Source: Acidimicrobiia bacterium (GTDB lineage Bacteria; Actinomycetota; Acidimicrobiia; Acidimicrobiales; SZUA-35). From it: 52,273 nucleotides of DNA. The translations under genes were made by a program, and so were the position numbers. The number at the start of each line of letters is the position of its first letter. Position 1 is the stretch's first letter. A model generated the notes under the pieces. It was given only the letters and a program-made list of their open reading frames with translations. It made no database searches and had not been told where the DNA came from. Below are positions 16,116 to 24,492 of the stretch, one piece after another. The stretch is from NCBI GenBank assembly GCA_029863385.1, contig JAOTVU010000012.1, positions 1-52,273 of the forward strand, read 5' to 3'.

Positions 16116-17474
16116 ATGCCGGGATCGCTGCGTCTTCGTCTGACGCTCGTGAGTTCGGTCATCGTGGCCGGCGTGTTGGTGGTCACCGCCGTCGGTCTCT
16201 GGCTGGGTCAACGCCGCGTGCTGTCGGACAGCATGAACGACTCGCTTCGCCAGCGGGCCGACGAGGCCGAGGCCCGCTATCTCGACTCGGGGTCGACGGT
16301 GTCCTTCCGGGGGCTCGCCTCCTCCGACGACGATCGAGGCGTGCAACTGGTGTCCTCCCGGGGTGAGGTGCTCCGGGCGAGTCCGAATCTGGCCGACGTG
16401 TCACCGCTGCTCATCGACTTGGATCCCGATGAGGATGAACGTTTCAGCAAGCTGTCGGAACTCGGCGCCGACGACGACACCTACCGGGTTCTCACCAGAA
16501 CGATCACCGGATCCGATGAGACCGTGGTTCTCCATGTTCTGCAGAGCACCGACGACATGGAAGAGGCGATCGCCGCGCTGGCCGCCACCCTCCTGGTCGG
16601 GGTGCCGGCGGTGGTTGCGACCCTTGCCGCCCTGATGTGGTGGCTGATCGGTCGAACCCTCCGGCCGGTCGATCTCATGCGGCAACAGGTGGAGGCCATA
16701 ACGGCCAGCGACGGGACCCATCGAATCGAGCTACCACCCCGTCACGACGAGATCGGCCGGCTGGCCGGCACCATGAACACGATGCTCGACCGGCTGGCGG
16801 CGGCCACAACCGCTCAGCGGGGGTTTGTGGCCGATGCGGCGCACGAGCTCCGCACGCCACTGACCCGCATCCGAACCGCGGCCGAGGTCGGGTTCGGCCA
16901 CGATGACGACGCCGAGGAACGCGAACGGACTCGACAGTCGATTGTTGCCGAATCGATCGAACTCCAGCGCCTCATCGATGATCTGCTGCTGCTGGCCCGA
17001 GCTGATGCCGGCCAGCTGCCGATGCGAAGCGATCCAGTGGATCTCGACGACATCGTGCTCGCCGAATGCGGCCAACAACGCACCACTGCACCGAACGTCG
17101 ACATCGACACGCGGGCGGTATCGGGCGCACACCTCCACGGTGACGCGGCCCAGCTCACGAGAATGGTGCGCAATCTGCTGACCAACGCGACGCGTCACGC
17201 CGGGTCGCGGGTCGAGGTGGCGCTCCGTCAAACCGGCCCCACCATCGAGTTCTCGGTCAGCGATGACGGACCCGGTGTTCCAGCGGTCGACCGTGAGCGC
17301 ATCTTCGATCGGTTCGCCCGGGTCGACGAGTCCCGCTCCCGGATCATGGGCGGAACGGGCCTCGGCCTGGCCATCGCCCGTGACATCGCAACCCGGCACG
17401 GCGGCTCCGTCGTCTACGACGCCGACGGAGTCCCGGGTGCCCGCTTCGTCGTGCGGCTGCCCGGCCGCGACTGA
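16116..17474 (+). CDS. Membrane sensor histidine kinase
   Basis: A 452-residue kinase partnering the preceding regulator. Transmembrane helix 1 is at 10-31, an extracytoplasmic sensor at about 32-150 and helix 2 at 152-177. A HAMP domain (178-232) leads into HisKA with the phospho-acceptor His243 in DAAHELRTPLTRIR. The HATPase domain has the N box RNLLTNATRHAG, G1 DDGPGVP, an F box and G2 MGGTGLGLAIARD. The sensor part is acidic and has no recognised ligand fold. ATG 16116 is the likely start; TTG 16107 would overlap the regulator's stop (TTGA) and add three residues. The gene converges on the E1 gene with 41 bases between them. Confidence 0.92.
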   Translation: MPGSLRLRLTLVSSVIVAGVLVVTAVGLWLGQRRVLSDSMNDSLRQRADEAEARYLDSGSTVSFRGLASSDDDRGVQLVSSRGEVLRASPNLADVSPLLIDLDPDEDERFSKLSELGADDDTYRVLTRTITGSDETVVLHVLQSTDDMEEAIAALAATLLVGVPAVVATLAALMWWLIGRTLRPVDLMRQQVEAITASDGTHRIELPPRHDEIGRLAGTMNTMLDRLAAATTAQRGFVADAAHELRTPLTRIRTAAEVGFGHDDDAEERERTRQSIVAESIELQRLIDDLLLLARADAGQLPMRSDPVDLDDIVLAECGQQRTTAPNVDIDTRAVSGAHLHGDAAQLTRMVRNLLTNATRHAGSRVEVALRQTGPTIEFSVSDDGPGVPAVDRERIFDRFARVDESRSRIMGGTGLGLAIARDIATRHGGSVVYDADGVPGARFVVRLPGRD

Positions 17475-17515
17475 AGCCTTACCGGTCCGGTGCTCTCCAA
17501 GGCCGGGGAGTGCCG

Positions 17516-19759
17516 TCAGCGTCCGACGTCGCGAGCGGCGGCCACGACCTGATCCTCGTCGAGCAGCACAAGCTCCGCGGCGGCACCCAACGGGATGAAC
17601 GAATCCCGCGCCGCAATCCGATCAACGGCTCCCCGGAACCCGCCGGCCAGGAGTCCGGCCAGGATCGCTTCGCCCACCCCGCCGCTGTGCCGGGTTTCGT
17701 CGACGACGAGCACCCGCCCGGTCGCCGAACTCTCGGCCACCAGGTCGTCGATCGGCAGGGGGGCGAGCCAGCGGAGATCGACGACCCGCCAGTGCTCGCC
17801 GTGGTCGTCCCGCAGCCGGCGGCGGGCCCGCAGGCTCAGATACAGACCGTTGCCCCAGGTCAGGATCGTGCCGTCGGTTCCGGCGCCGTACGTGCGGGCC
17901 GAGCCGACCGGGACGGGTTCGGTCGTCAAGGGAGCGGTCCACTCCCGGTCACCATCGACGTGCAGGTCGGTCGTGTGGTAGCGGGCGATCGGCTCGAGGT
18001 AGGCGCACACCGATCCGTTCGTCGTGGCTTCGGCCACACAAGTCGCCAACATGGCCGCAGCATCGGAGGGGTGCGACGGCGAGGCGATGATCAGCCCCGG
18101 TATGTCTCGGAGAACGGCGATCGAGTTGTCGTTGTGGAAGTGACCGCCGAACCCTTTCTGGTAGGCGTAGGACGCGATCCGGATCACCAGCGGGTTGCGA
18201 TACCGGCCATCGGAGAAGAACTGCAGCGTCGCCGCTTCGCCCCGGAGCTGATCCTCCGCGTTGTGGAGGTAGGCCAGGTATTGGATCTCCGGGATGGGCA
18301 GGTGGCCGTTGAGCGCCGCACCGAGTGCCAGCCCCAGTACGGTCTGCTCGTCGAGAATCGTGTCGAACACCCGATCCTCGCCGAAGCGGGACTGCAGGCC
18401 TCTGGTCACTCCATAGACTCCGCCCTTGCGGCCGACGTCCTCGCCGAACACGATCGCCGACTCGTCGGCCGCAAGGGTGAGCGCCAGAGCCTCGTTGATG
18501 GTGCGAGCCAGCGTCAACGGTTCACCACCGGGGTCGAGAGCCCGCCTCGGCGACAGGGACAAACCGGGATGGGCCGCCGCCATGAGCTCGCCCGCCCGCC
18601 GGTCGACGCCCGATCGGTCGTCGGCGAGGAGTGGCCGCATCACCTCCTCGGCCGACTCGAACTGCGGTTCGTCGCTGATCTCGATGGCCCGCCGCCGGAT
18701 CTGATCCCGCCGCTCCAGGTACCAGTCGACCAGCTCGACGCCCGAGCAGATTCGGGAATCGATGACCGCCCGGGCCGTGCCCAGGATCGGGTCGCGGTTG
18801 AGGTCGACCCGCATGGCGGCAGGCGTCCGGTAGGCGGTTTCGACATCGGTTCCGGCGTGGCCGAGGAATCGCACGGTCCTCAGATGGAGGAAACCGGGAC
18901 GGCCCTCCCGACGGACCCGATCGGCGAGATCGGAGGTCACGGCCAGCACCTGGGCAGGGTCGTGCCCCTCGGCGGCGGCCCAGGTGAGACCGGGTCGGGA
19001 GCGGGTCGACGACTCCACCCAGCCCGGTGGTGTCGGCACGCTGATACCAAGGCCGTTGTCCTCGCACACGAACAGGATCGGGACCGGCCGGCCCCGCTCG
19101 GCCGTGTGTGACGCCCAGTTGAGCGCTCCCTGAGCCGTCGAATGATTGAGTGAGGCGTCGCCCAGGGAGCAGACGACGATGGCGTCGTCGGGCCAGGTAC
19201 GCGAGCCGCCCCAGCCGATCGACACGGCCAGGCCCACCGCCCGGGGGAGATGGGACGCGATGGTCGAGGTCTGCGGAATGATGTTGAGGGCCGTGCTGCC
19301 CCACACCTTGTGACGCCCGCCGGATATCTGGTCGGTGGTGCGGGCCAGCATGCCCCGCAGCGTGTCGTCCACCGGGTTCTGGTCGGCCACCTGGGTGGCC
19401 CGGGCGAAGTAGAAGCCACCCGACCGGTAGTGGAGGAGGGCCGGGTCGGTGGGACGTAGGGCGAGGGCCACGGCACCATTCGACTCGTGGCCGGCTGAAC
19501 CGATGGTGTAGTAGCCGAGCCCGTGTTCGGCCCGGAGCCAGCGGGCCGTGTGATCGACGAGCCTCGATTCGACCTGGGCCTCGAACAGCTCGGCGGCGAG
19601 CCCGGCGTCCATCGTTGCCGTGCTGTCCGAGCTCGAGGTCGGAGCCGGCGATCGAGACCCGGGTCTCAGCTCGGCCACGGTCTGGAGAAGCGCAAGTTCG
19701 AGGCGATCGAGGTCGAGCGGCAGATCGAGGCCGCCGTGCTGGTGCGGTGCAGGGTTCAT
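17516..19759 (-). CDS. Fused E1 alpha/beta subunit of a 2-oxoacid (branched-chain type) dehydrogenase
   Basis: A 747-residue natural fusion. The E1 alpha part (about 50-400) has HYRSGGFYFAR, the thiamine-diphosphate motif around GDASLNHSTAQGALN (from Gly200), CEDNGLGISVPTPP and a phosphorylation-loop-like YRTPAAM. The E1 beta part (about 415-740) has FGEDVGRKGGVYGVTRGL, EIQYLAYLHNAEDQL, AYQKGFGGHFHNDNS and PSHPSDAAAML. E1 decarboxylates a 2-oxoacid and passes the acyl group to lipoyl-E2, which is not encoded here. The beta part resembles branched-chain/2-oxoisovalerate enzymes more than pyruvate ones. It lies 31 bases downstream of the RpiR-type regulator on the same strand, so both probably share a transcript. 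Given the divergent ALDH7 and saccharopine-type genes, 2-oxoadipate is a conceivable substrate (inference). Confidence 0.85.
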   Translation of the reverse strand: MNPAPHQHGGLDLPLDLDRLELALLQTVAELRPGSRSPAPTSSSDSTATMDAGLAAELFEAQVESRLVDHTARWLRAEHGLGYYTIGSAGHESNGAVALALRPTDPALLHYRSGGFYFARATQVADQNPVDDTLRGMLARTTDQISGGRHKVWGSTALNIIPQTSTIASHLPRAVGLAVSIGWGGSRTWPDDAIVVCSLGDASLNHSTAQGALNWASHTAERGRPVPILFVCEDNGLGISVPTPPGWVESSTRSRPGLTWAAAEGHDPAQVLAVTSDLADRVRREGRPGFLHLRTVRFLGHAGTDVETAYRTPAAMRVDLNRDPILGTARAVIDSRICSGVELVDWYLERRDQIRRRAIEISDEPQFESAEEVMRPLLADDRSGVDRRAGELMAAAHPGLSLSPRRALDPGGEPLTLARTINEALALTLAADESAIVFGEDVGRKGGVYGVTRGLQSRFGEDRVFDTILDEQTVLGLALGAALNGHLPIPEIQYLAYLHNAEDQLRGEAATLQFFSDGRYRNPLVIRIASYAYQKGFGGHFHNDNSIAVLRDIPGLIIASPSHPSDAAAMLATCVAEATTNGSVCAYLEPIARYHTTDLHVDGDREWTAPLTTEPVPVGSARTYGAGTDGTILTWGNGLYLSLRARRRLRDDHGEHWRVVDLRWLAPLPIDDLVAESSATGRVLVVDETRHSGGVGEAILAGLLAGGFRGAVDRIAARDSFIPLGAAAELVLLDEDQVVAAARDVGR

Positions 19760-19790
19760 GGCGGGCTGGCGGCCTGTGAGAAAGGAGGGC

Positions 19791-20702
19791 TCATGACGCG
19801 GTCCTCGAGTTGGTGGTCTGGTCGAACACCCGCCCGTCGGTCCACAGGCGCTCGATCCGGTCGAGCCGGTCGGTGGCCTGGTTCCGGAGGAGGCGGGCGA
19901 TCTCGGCGATCAGGAGTTCGACGACGGCCACCACAGGCAGCACGCTGTCGAACGGTCCGACGGCGTCGACGTCAACGCCGAGCCAGCTTTCGGCCAGTGA
20001 GGCGAGTGGTGAGAGCGGGCCGTCGGTGATGGCGATGAGGGTAACGTCGGCGGCGGCCAGCTCGGTGGCGGCGGCCACGATCGCCGATTCGTAGCGGGGG
20101 AAGTCGATGACGATGGCGACGTCGCCGGGTCGGGCCTCGGTCACCTGCGATGCCATCGCGGGCGGGGCCCCGTCGAGGCGCCGTACGCCGGGGCGAAGCA
20201 GGCGCAGGTTGCCGGTCAGCAGGGTTCCCGGCGTGGCCGAGGTTTCGGCGCACACCACCCACACGGTGCCCGGTGCCCTGGCGATGCTGGTGGCGACGTC
20301 GAGGAGGGTGTCGTGATCGAGGCTGTTCAGGGCCCGGCTCACCTGGTCGACGAGATCCGCCGCCGGGTCGGTTGATCGGGCGTGGTTCTCGGACGATCCC
20401 GGGTCGGCCTCCAGGCGGAGCCGATCGGTCGGTCGACGCAGCTGCTCGGTCAACGATGCACGGACGTGGTCCTGCAGGTCGCCGTAGCCGTCGAAGTCGA
20501 GTTTGGTGGCGAACCTGACCACACTCGGCCCGCTGGTGTCGGCCTCCCGGGCCAGGTCGGCCACCGTGCCGAAGGCGATGGTGGTCGGGTCGTCGAGAAC
20601 GAGCCGGGCCAGACGGCGTTCGGTGGGGGTGAGCGACGGGCCGGCCGAGGCGATCCGTTCGCCGAGTGTCGGGGTGGTCGAATCCGCCGCCGTCTGCTGC
20701 AT
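19791..20702 (-). CDS. RpiR/MurR-family transcriptional regulator
   Basis: A 303-residue protein. The N-terminal HTH_6 domain (about 12-88) reads ERIASAGPSLTPTERRLARLVL ... TVADLAREADTSGPSVVRFATKLDFDGYGDLQ, as in RpiR regulators. A SIS fold follows (about 115-285): ATSIARAPGTVWVVCAETS, then ARPGDVAIVIDFPRYESAIVAAATELAAADVTLIAITD. SIS domains usually bind phosphosugars; in this context the ligand may be an acid or keto acid instead (inference). It is divergent from the aldehyde dehydrogenase gene with only 46 bases between starts. A 40-bp inverted repeat fills that gap, so autoregulation and control of both sides are likely. Confidence 0.9.
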   Translation of the reverse strand: MQQTAADSTTPTLGERIASAGPSLTPTERRLARLVLDDPTTIAFGTVADLAREADTSGPSVVRFATKLDFDGYGDLQDHVRASLTEQLRRPTDRLRLEADPGSSENHARSTDPAADLVDQVSRALNSLDHDTLLDVATSIARAPGTVWVVCAETSATPGTLLTGNLRLLRPGVRRLDGAPPAMASQVTEARPGDVAIVIDFPRYESAIVAAATELAAADVTLIAITDGPLSPLASLAESWLGVDVDAVGPFDSVLPVVAVVELLIAEIARLLRNQATDRLDRIERLWTDGRVFDQTTNSRTAS

Positions 20703-20705
20703 GAA

Positions 20706-20745
20706 TCAGATATTACATCGAATGCGGCATTGGTGTAACATCTGA
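20706..20745. promoter_or_regulatory. Inverted-repeat operator between the regulator and the dehydrogenase gene
   Basis: Left arm TCAGATATTACA (20706-20717) and right arm TGTAACATCTGA (20734-20745) are reverse complements except at one position; inner AAT/ATT bases add to the symmetry. The site is strikingly AT-rich for this genome and lies within the 46 bases separating the two divergent start codons. It is the probable binding site of the RpiR-type regulator. Confidence 0.8.
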
Positions 20746-20748
20746 AAC

Positions 20749-22317
20749 ATGCCCGAATCAGAAACTGCTTCAACCACGACGCCCGCCGCCTCCGACGCCA
20801 CTTCGGTCCTGGGCGCTGCCGGCCTGACCACCGAGGTGCTGAAGGCGGGCTCCGGCAGCGCCGACGGGCTCGAGGTCCGCACCCCCATCGATGGATCGGT
20901 GCTCGCCACCCTCGCCACCCATACCTCTGACGATGCTGCAGCCATGGTCGCCGCAGCCAACGAGGCGTTCCGTACATGGCGGACGGTCCCCGCCCCCCGT
21001 CGAGGTGAGCTGGTCCGCCTGATCGGCGACGAGTTGCGGTCGTCGAAGCACGAACTCGGGCGTCTTGTCTCCCTCGAGTGCGGCAAGATCCTCCAGGAGG
21101 GCCTGGGCGAGGTCCAGGAGATGATCGACATCTGCGACTTCGCCGTCGGCGTCTCCCGGCAGCTCTACGGCCTGACCATCGCCTCGGAGCGGCCCGGTCA
21201 CCACATGCGGGAGACGTGGCACCCGGTGGGCGTCTGCGGCATCATCACCGCCTTCAACTTTCCCGTGGCGCCGTGGAGCTGGAACGCCGCCCTGGCGCTC
21301 GTGTGCGGTGACCCGGTTCTGTGGAAGCCGTCGGAGAAGACACCTCTCACCGCGCTGGCCACGCAGGGCATCGTCGATCGGGCGGTCGCCCGATTCAACG
21401 CCGAAGGCGGGGGAGCGCCGGACGCCCTTTCCCAGGTGCTCATCGGTGGACCGGAGCTCGGCCGGGTGCTGACCGGCAGCTCCGATGTGGCCATCGTGTC
21501 GGCCACCGGTTCGTGCGCCATGGGCCGCAAGGTCTCGGCCGCCATGGCCGAACGGTTCGGTCGCTGCATTCTCGAACTCGGCGGCAACAACGCCATGATC
21601 GTCGCCCCCTCGGCCGATCTCGACATGGCACTCCGGGCCATCGTCTTCTCCGCCGTCGGCACCGCCGGTCAGCGATGCACCACGCTGCGGCGTCTGATCG
21701 TGCACGACGACGTGCGAGCCGACCTGGTCGAACGGCTGAAGAAGGTCTACGCCGGCTTACCGATCGGTGACCCGCTCGACGCCTCCACCCTCGTCGGGCC
21801 GCTCATCGACGGCCAAGCCCACCGTGCCATGGTCGCCGCCCTCGACCGGGCTCGAGCCGACGGCGCGACGATCTTCGGGGGTGACCGGGTCATGGCCGAC
21901 GCCAAGCCCGACGCCTACTATGTGACCCCTGCCATCGTCGAACTCGACGCCCCGACCGAGCTGACCAGGGAGGAGACCTTCGCTCCGATCCTCTACGTGA
22001 TGCCCTACACGTCGCTGGAGGAGGCCATCGCCATCCAGAACGACGTGCCCCAGGGCCTGTCGTCGTGCATCTTCTCCACCGATGTTCGGGAGACCGAGCA
22101 GTTCCTCTCCGCCGTCGGATCCGATTGCGGGATCGCGAATGTCAACATCGGTCCGTCAGGAGCCGAAATCGGCGGTGCGTTCGGCGGCGAGAAGGAAACC
22201 GGCGGCGGGCGGGAATCGGGCTCAGACGCCTGGAAGGGTTACATGCGCCGGCAGACCCAGACCGTCAACTACTCCCGTGAGCTGCCGCTGGCTCAGGGCA
22301 TCCGGTTCGAGGTCTGA
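20749..22317 (+). CDS. ALDH7-type aldehyde dehydrogenase (aminoadipate-semialdehyde dehydrogenase-like)
   Basis: A 522-residue NAD(P)-dependent aldehyde dehydrogenase. Landmarks are the oxyanion Asn170 in GIITAFNFPVAPWSWN, the NAD-binding ATGSCAMG, the general base Glu276 in LELGGNNAMIV and the nucleophile Cys310 in GTAGQRCTTLRRLIVH. The PWSWN, GQRCTTLRR and IGGAFGGEKETGGGRESGSDAWKGYMRRQT segments are typical of family 7. That family oxidises L-2-aminoadipate 6-semialdehyde (piperideine-6-carboxylate) in lysine breakdown. The first 40 residues are a low-complexity extension. The next gene begins two bases after the stop. Regulation is probably through the inverted repeat immediately upstream, which abuts the start codon and leaves a very short leader. 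Confidence 0.87.
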   Translation: MPESETASTTTPAASDATSVLGAAGLTTEVLKAGSGSADGLEVRTPIDGSVLATLATHTSDDAAAMVAAANEAFRTWRTVPAPRRGELVRLIGDELRSSKHELGRLVSLECGKILQEGLGEVQEMIDICDFAVGVSRQLYGLTIASERPGHHMRETWHPVGVCGIITAFNFPVAPWSWNAALALVCGDPVLWKPSEKTPLTALATQGIVDRAVARFNAEGGGAPDALSQVLIGGPELGRVLTGSSDVAIVSATGSCAMGRKVSAAMAERFGRCILELGGNNAMIVAPSADLDMALRAIVFSAVGTAGQRCTTLRRLIVHDDVRADLVERLKKVYAGLPIGDPLDASTLVGPLIDGQAHRAMVAALDRARADGATIFGGDRVMADAKPDAYYVTPAIVELDAPTELTREETFAPILYVMPYTSLEEAIAIQNDVPQGLSSCIFSTDVRETEQFLSAVGSDCGIANVNIGPSGAEIGGAFGGEKETGGGRESGSDAWKGYMRRQTQTVNYSRELPLAQGIRFEV

Positions 22318-22319
22318 GG

Positions 22320-23402
22320 ATGGCCCGCACCGATGATGTCGAGGCCGTGGCCGTTCTCGGCCTCGGCAAGGTCGGTCTGCTCGCCGCCCGTCTGCTGGCC
22401 GATGCGGGATTCCACGTCGTCGGCCACGACGTGCGGCCCCGCTCACCATCCGAAACGTTTCCGGTCAAGACCACCGACGTGTCCGACACCGAGGCTCTGG
22501 CTGCGGCGCTGGCCGACCGCCGGGCCGTCCTGTCGTGCCTTCCGTACTCGTTCAACATCGGCGTGGCCGACGTGGCCCACCGCCTGGGGATCCACTACTT
22601 CGATCTGACCGAGGACGTCGCCACCACCAGGCACATTCGGGCCCTGGCGGAGACCTCGGCCGGGGTGATGGCCCCCCAGTGTGGTCTGGCGCCCGGCTTC
22701 GTTGGCATCGTCGCCGCCTCACAGGCCGAGTCGTTCGATCGCTGCCGCTCGATCCGGATGCGGGTCGGTGCGCTGCCCGAGCATCCGACCGGGCTGCTGG
22801 GCTACGCCTTCAACTGGTCCCCGGAAGGCGTCGTCAACGAATACCTCAACGACTGTGAGGTCATCGAGGAGGGGGTTCACAAGTGGGTGTCGCCGATGGA
22901 GTGGAAGGAGACGGTGTACGTGGCGGGCACCCGGCTCGAGGCGTTCACCACCTCCGGTGGTCTCGGGACGATGTGCGAAACCTACCTCGATCGGGTCGAG
23001 AACCTCGACTACAAGACCTTGCGTTACCCCGGCCACATGGATCTGATGAACTTCTTCTTCCACGAGCTCCTGATGCGGGAACGGCGCGAGCTGGCCGGGG
23101 AGATCCTCACCAACGCCAAACCGCCCGTGGCCACCGACGCCGTGTACATTCACGTCGCGTCCGAGGGGTGGACCGACGACCAGCTCAAACGGGTCGAGTT
23201 CGTGCGAAAGTTCCGCCCGATCGTCGTCGGCGGTGAGCGGGCCACCGCCATTGCCTGGACCACGGCCGGTTCGGTTGCGTCGGTCATCCAGATGGTCCGG
23301 GACGGCTTACTGCCGGAGCGGGGCTTCATCAGACAGGAGGAGATTCCCTTCGACTCGTTCCTGGCCACGACGACCGGTCGGCTGTTCGGCGAACCGCTTT
23401 GA
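22320..23402 (+). CDS. Saccharopine dehydrogenase-like oxidoreductase
   Basis: A 360-residue protein with an N-terminal Rossmann fold (VAVLGLGKVGLLAARLLADAGFHVVGHD, residues 10-38) and saccharopine-dehydrogenase C-terminal features: AGVMAPQCGLAPGFVGIVAASQAESF, NWSPEGVVNEYLNDCEVIEEG, EAFTTSGGLGTMCETY and MRYPGHMD-like LRYPGHMDLM. Family members split saccharopine into glutamate and 2-aminoadipate semialdehyde, or act on related imines. The partner ALDH7 gene, two bases upstream, would oxidise exactly that semialdehyde, supporting a lysine-degradation role. No lysine-ketoglutarate reductase lies in this window, so the first step must be elsewhere or this enzyme works on another substrate. Confidence 0.85.
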   Translation: MARTDDVEAVAVLGLGKVGLLAARLLADAGFHVVGHDVRPRSPSETFPVKTTDVSDTEALAAALADRRAVLSCLPYSFNIGVADVAHRLGIHYFDLTEDVATTRHIRALAETSAGVMAPQCGLAPGFVGIVAASQAESFDRCRSIRMRVGALPEHPTGLLGYAFNWSPEGVVNEYLNDCEVIEEGVHKWVSPMEWKETVYVAGTRLEAFTTSGGLGTMCETYLDRVENLDYKTLRYPGHMDLMNFFFHELLMRERRELAGEILTNAKPPVATDAVYIHVASEGWTDDQLKRVEFVRKFRPIVVGGERATAIAWTTAGSVASVIQMVRDGLLPERGFIRQEEIPFDSFLATTTGRLFGEPL

Positions 23403-23434
23403 GCAGCTGCCCTTGGATCCTCCGACGGTGAGGA

Positions 23435-23530
23435 CTTCGCTATCGCGAAGCGCTACGTTTGGCGGTAGACAAAGGTCGGGAAGCGGGGAAGGCGGTAGAA
23501 ATTCCCTCCTCTATCTCCTCCCCGCTTTCC
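23435..23530 (+). terminator. Two hairpins after the saccharopine dehydrogenase-like gene
   Basis: CTTCGC-TATC-GCGAAG (23435-23450) is followed by GGAAGCGGGGA (23479-23489) pairing with TCCCCGCTTTCC (23519-23530), one base bulged. They lie 30-130 bases beyond the stop. The remainder of the 241-base gap to 23643 probably holds the promoter of the next gene, but I see no clear consensus. Confidence 0.5.
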
Positions 23531-23643
23531 TCACAGCTCAGGCCGCGCATTCCACAGATGGTTGAGCCGAGCCCACGCTCGCCCTAGAGTTGCCGCTGGT
23601 GGCCGACCTATCGGCTCACCATCTCGCGACAGAGGGAGAGGTC

Positions 23644-24414
23644 ATGAGTGATACGTCGGGCCAATCGGCCACTGGCGGGTACCGCCCCGCCGGCTGGTAC
23701 CACGCCCAGGGTGATCCTCCGGGTACGCAACGGTACTGGGACGGGTCGGCCTGGCAGAGCGACCCGCAACCGGTGAATCCGACCGGCCAGTACGCGGCGA
23801 CCGAGTCGCCGGCCGCCGAGGACACAACCGGATACAGCGACCACCGGGAAACGACCGGATACAGCGACCACCGGGAAACGACCGGATACAGCGACCGCCA
23901 GTCTTCACCGGCCGCAGCGGCCCCTGCTTCGGCACCGGTCACGGAGGCGGCCACATCGGCGCTCGACCATGTCACGGAGGCGGCCACATCGGCGTCCGAC
24001 CATGTCACGGAGGCGGCCACATCGGCGTCCGACCCGGCGGTGGCCTCCCCGGACGACTGGAGTGCTCCGCCGGCCGACCCGTCGACGTACCCGGGGCCGT
24101 CGGGCTCGTCGGACGTCGGTGGCTTCCTGTCGACGCTTTTCGACACGAAGTTCACCAGCTTCATCACCGGCCGCGCCATCTCCGTCGTCTACGTCCTGGT
24201 GATCGTCGCCGTCGCCCTGTTCACCCTGTTCTTCATCGTCGGTGGTCTGGCCGGTGGCGGGGCGACGGCGCTCGTTGCACTGATCCTGGGACCCCTCCTC
24301 GGATTGTTCTACCTGGTGATGATCCGACTGACGCTCGAGTTCTTCGTCAACCAGTTCCGCCAGACCGAGCTGCTCGAGGCGATCGCCGAGAAGCTCGACC
24401 GGGATTCCGACTGA
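23644..24414 (+). CDS. DUF2510 + DUF4282 membrane protein with tandem peptide repeats
   Basis: A 256-residue protein in three parts. Residues 11-40 are a DUF2510 motif (GYRPAGWYHAQGDPPGTQRYWDGSAW). Residues 55-150 are a hydrophilic linker with two sets of tandem repeats, TTGYSDHRE (two full copies plus a partial) and VTEAATSALDH-type 11-mers (three copies). Residues 160-256 match DUF4282: FLSTLFDTKFTSFITGRAISVVYVLVIVAV, two transmembrane helices, then LTLEFFVNQFRQTELLEAIAEKL. Both domains are common in actinobacterial membrane proteins of unknown function. ATG 23644 has GGGAGAGG upstream. The repeats are length-variable candidates between strains. Confidence 0.85.
   Translation: MSDTSGQSATGGYRPAGWYHAQGDPPGTQRYWDGSAWQSDPQPVNPTGQYAATESPAAEDTTGYSDHRETTGYSDHRETTGYSDRQSSPAAAAPASAPVTEAATSALDHVTEAATSASDHVTEAATSASDPAVASPDDWSAPPADPSTYPGPSGSSDVGGFLSTLFDTKFTSFITGRAISVVYVLVIVAVALFTLFFIVGGLAGGGATALVALILGPLLGLFYLVMIRLTLEFFVNQFRQTELLEAIAEKLDRDSD
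23824..23895 (+). repeat. 27-bp in-frame tandem repeat
   Basis: Two full copies (23824-23850, 23851-23877) and a partial third encode TTGYSDHRE within the DUF2510/DUF4282 linker. The DNA copies are nearly identical, indicating recent expansion. Confidence 0.85.
23938..24036 (+). repeat. 33-bp in-frame tandem repeat
   Basis: Three copies (23938, 23971, 24004) encode VTEAATSALDH/VTEAATSASDH/VTEAATSASDP in the same linker. Copies differ at very few bases. Confidence 0.85.
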
Positions 24415-24454
24415 CGACCGAGTGGTCGGGCCATCCCCGGACGCCGCGAGCCGA

Positions 24455-24483
24455 GGCGCGACCGCACGCCCGGTCGGAGCGCC
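24455..24483. terminator. Hairpin between convergent genes
   Basis: GGCGCGACCG (24455-24464) pairs with CGGTC-gga-GCGCC (24471-24483), with a six-base loop and a three-base bulge. It lies midway in the gap between the DUF4282 gene and capK-like gene. Confidence 0.5.
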
Positions 24484-24492
24484 CGAACTTCC

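Noticed and set aside
17510..19111. 533-codon plus-strand frame over the E1 gene
   Set aside because: It mirrors the E1 alpha/beta gene; composition and lack of motifs mark it as a shadow.
23824..24036. CRISPR-like repeats
   Set aside because: The repeats are in frame, contiguous without spacers and encode a protein linker.
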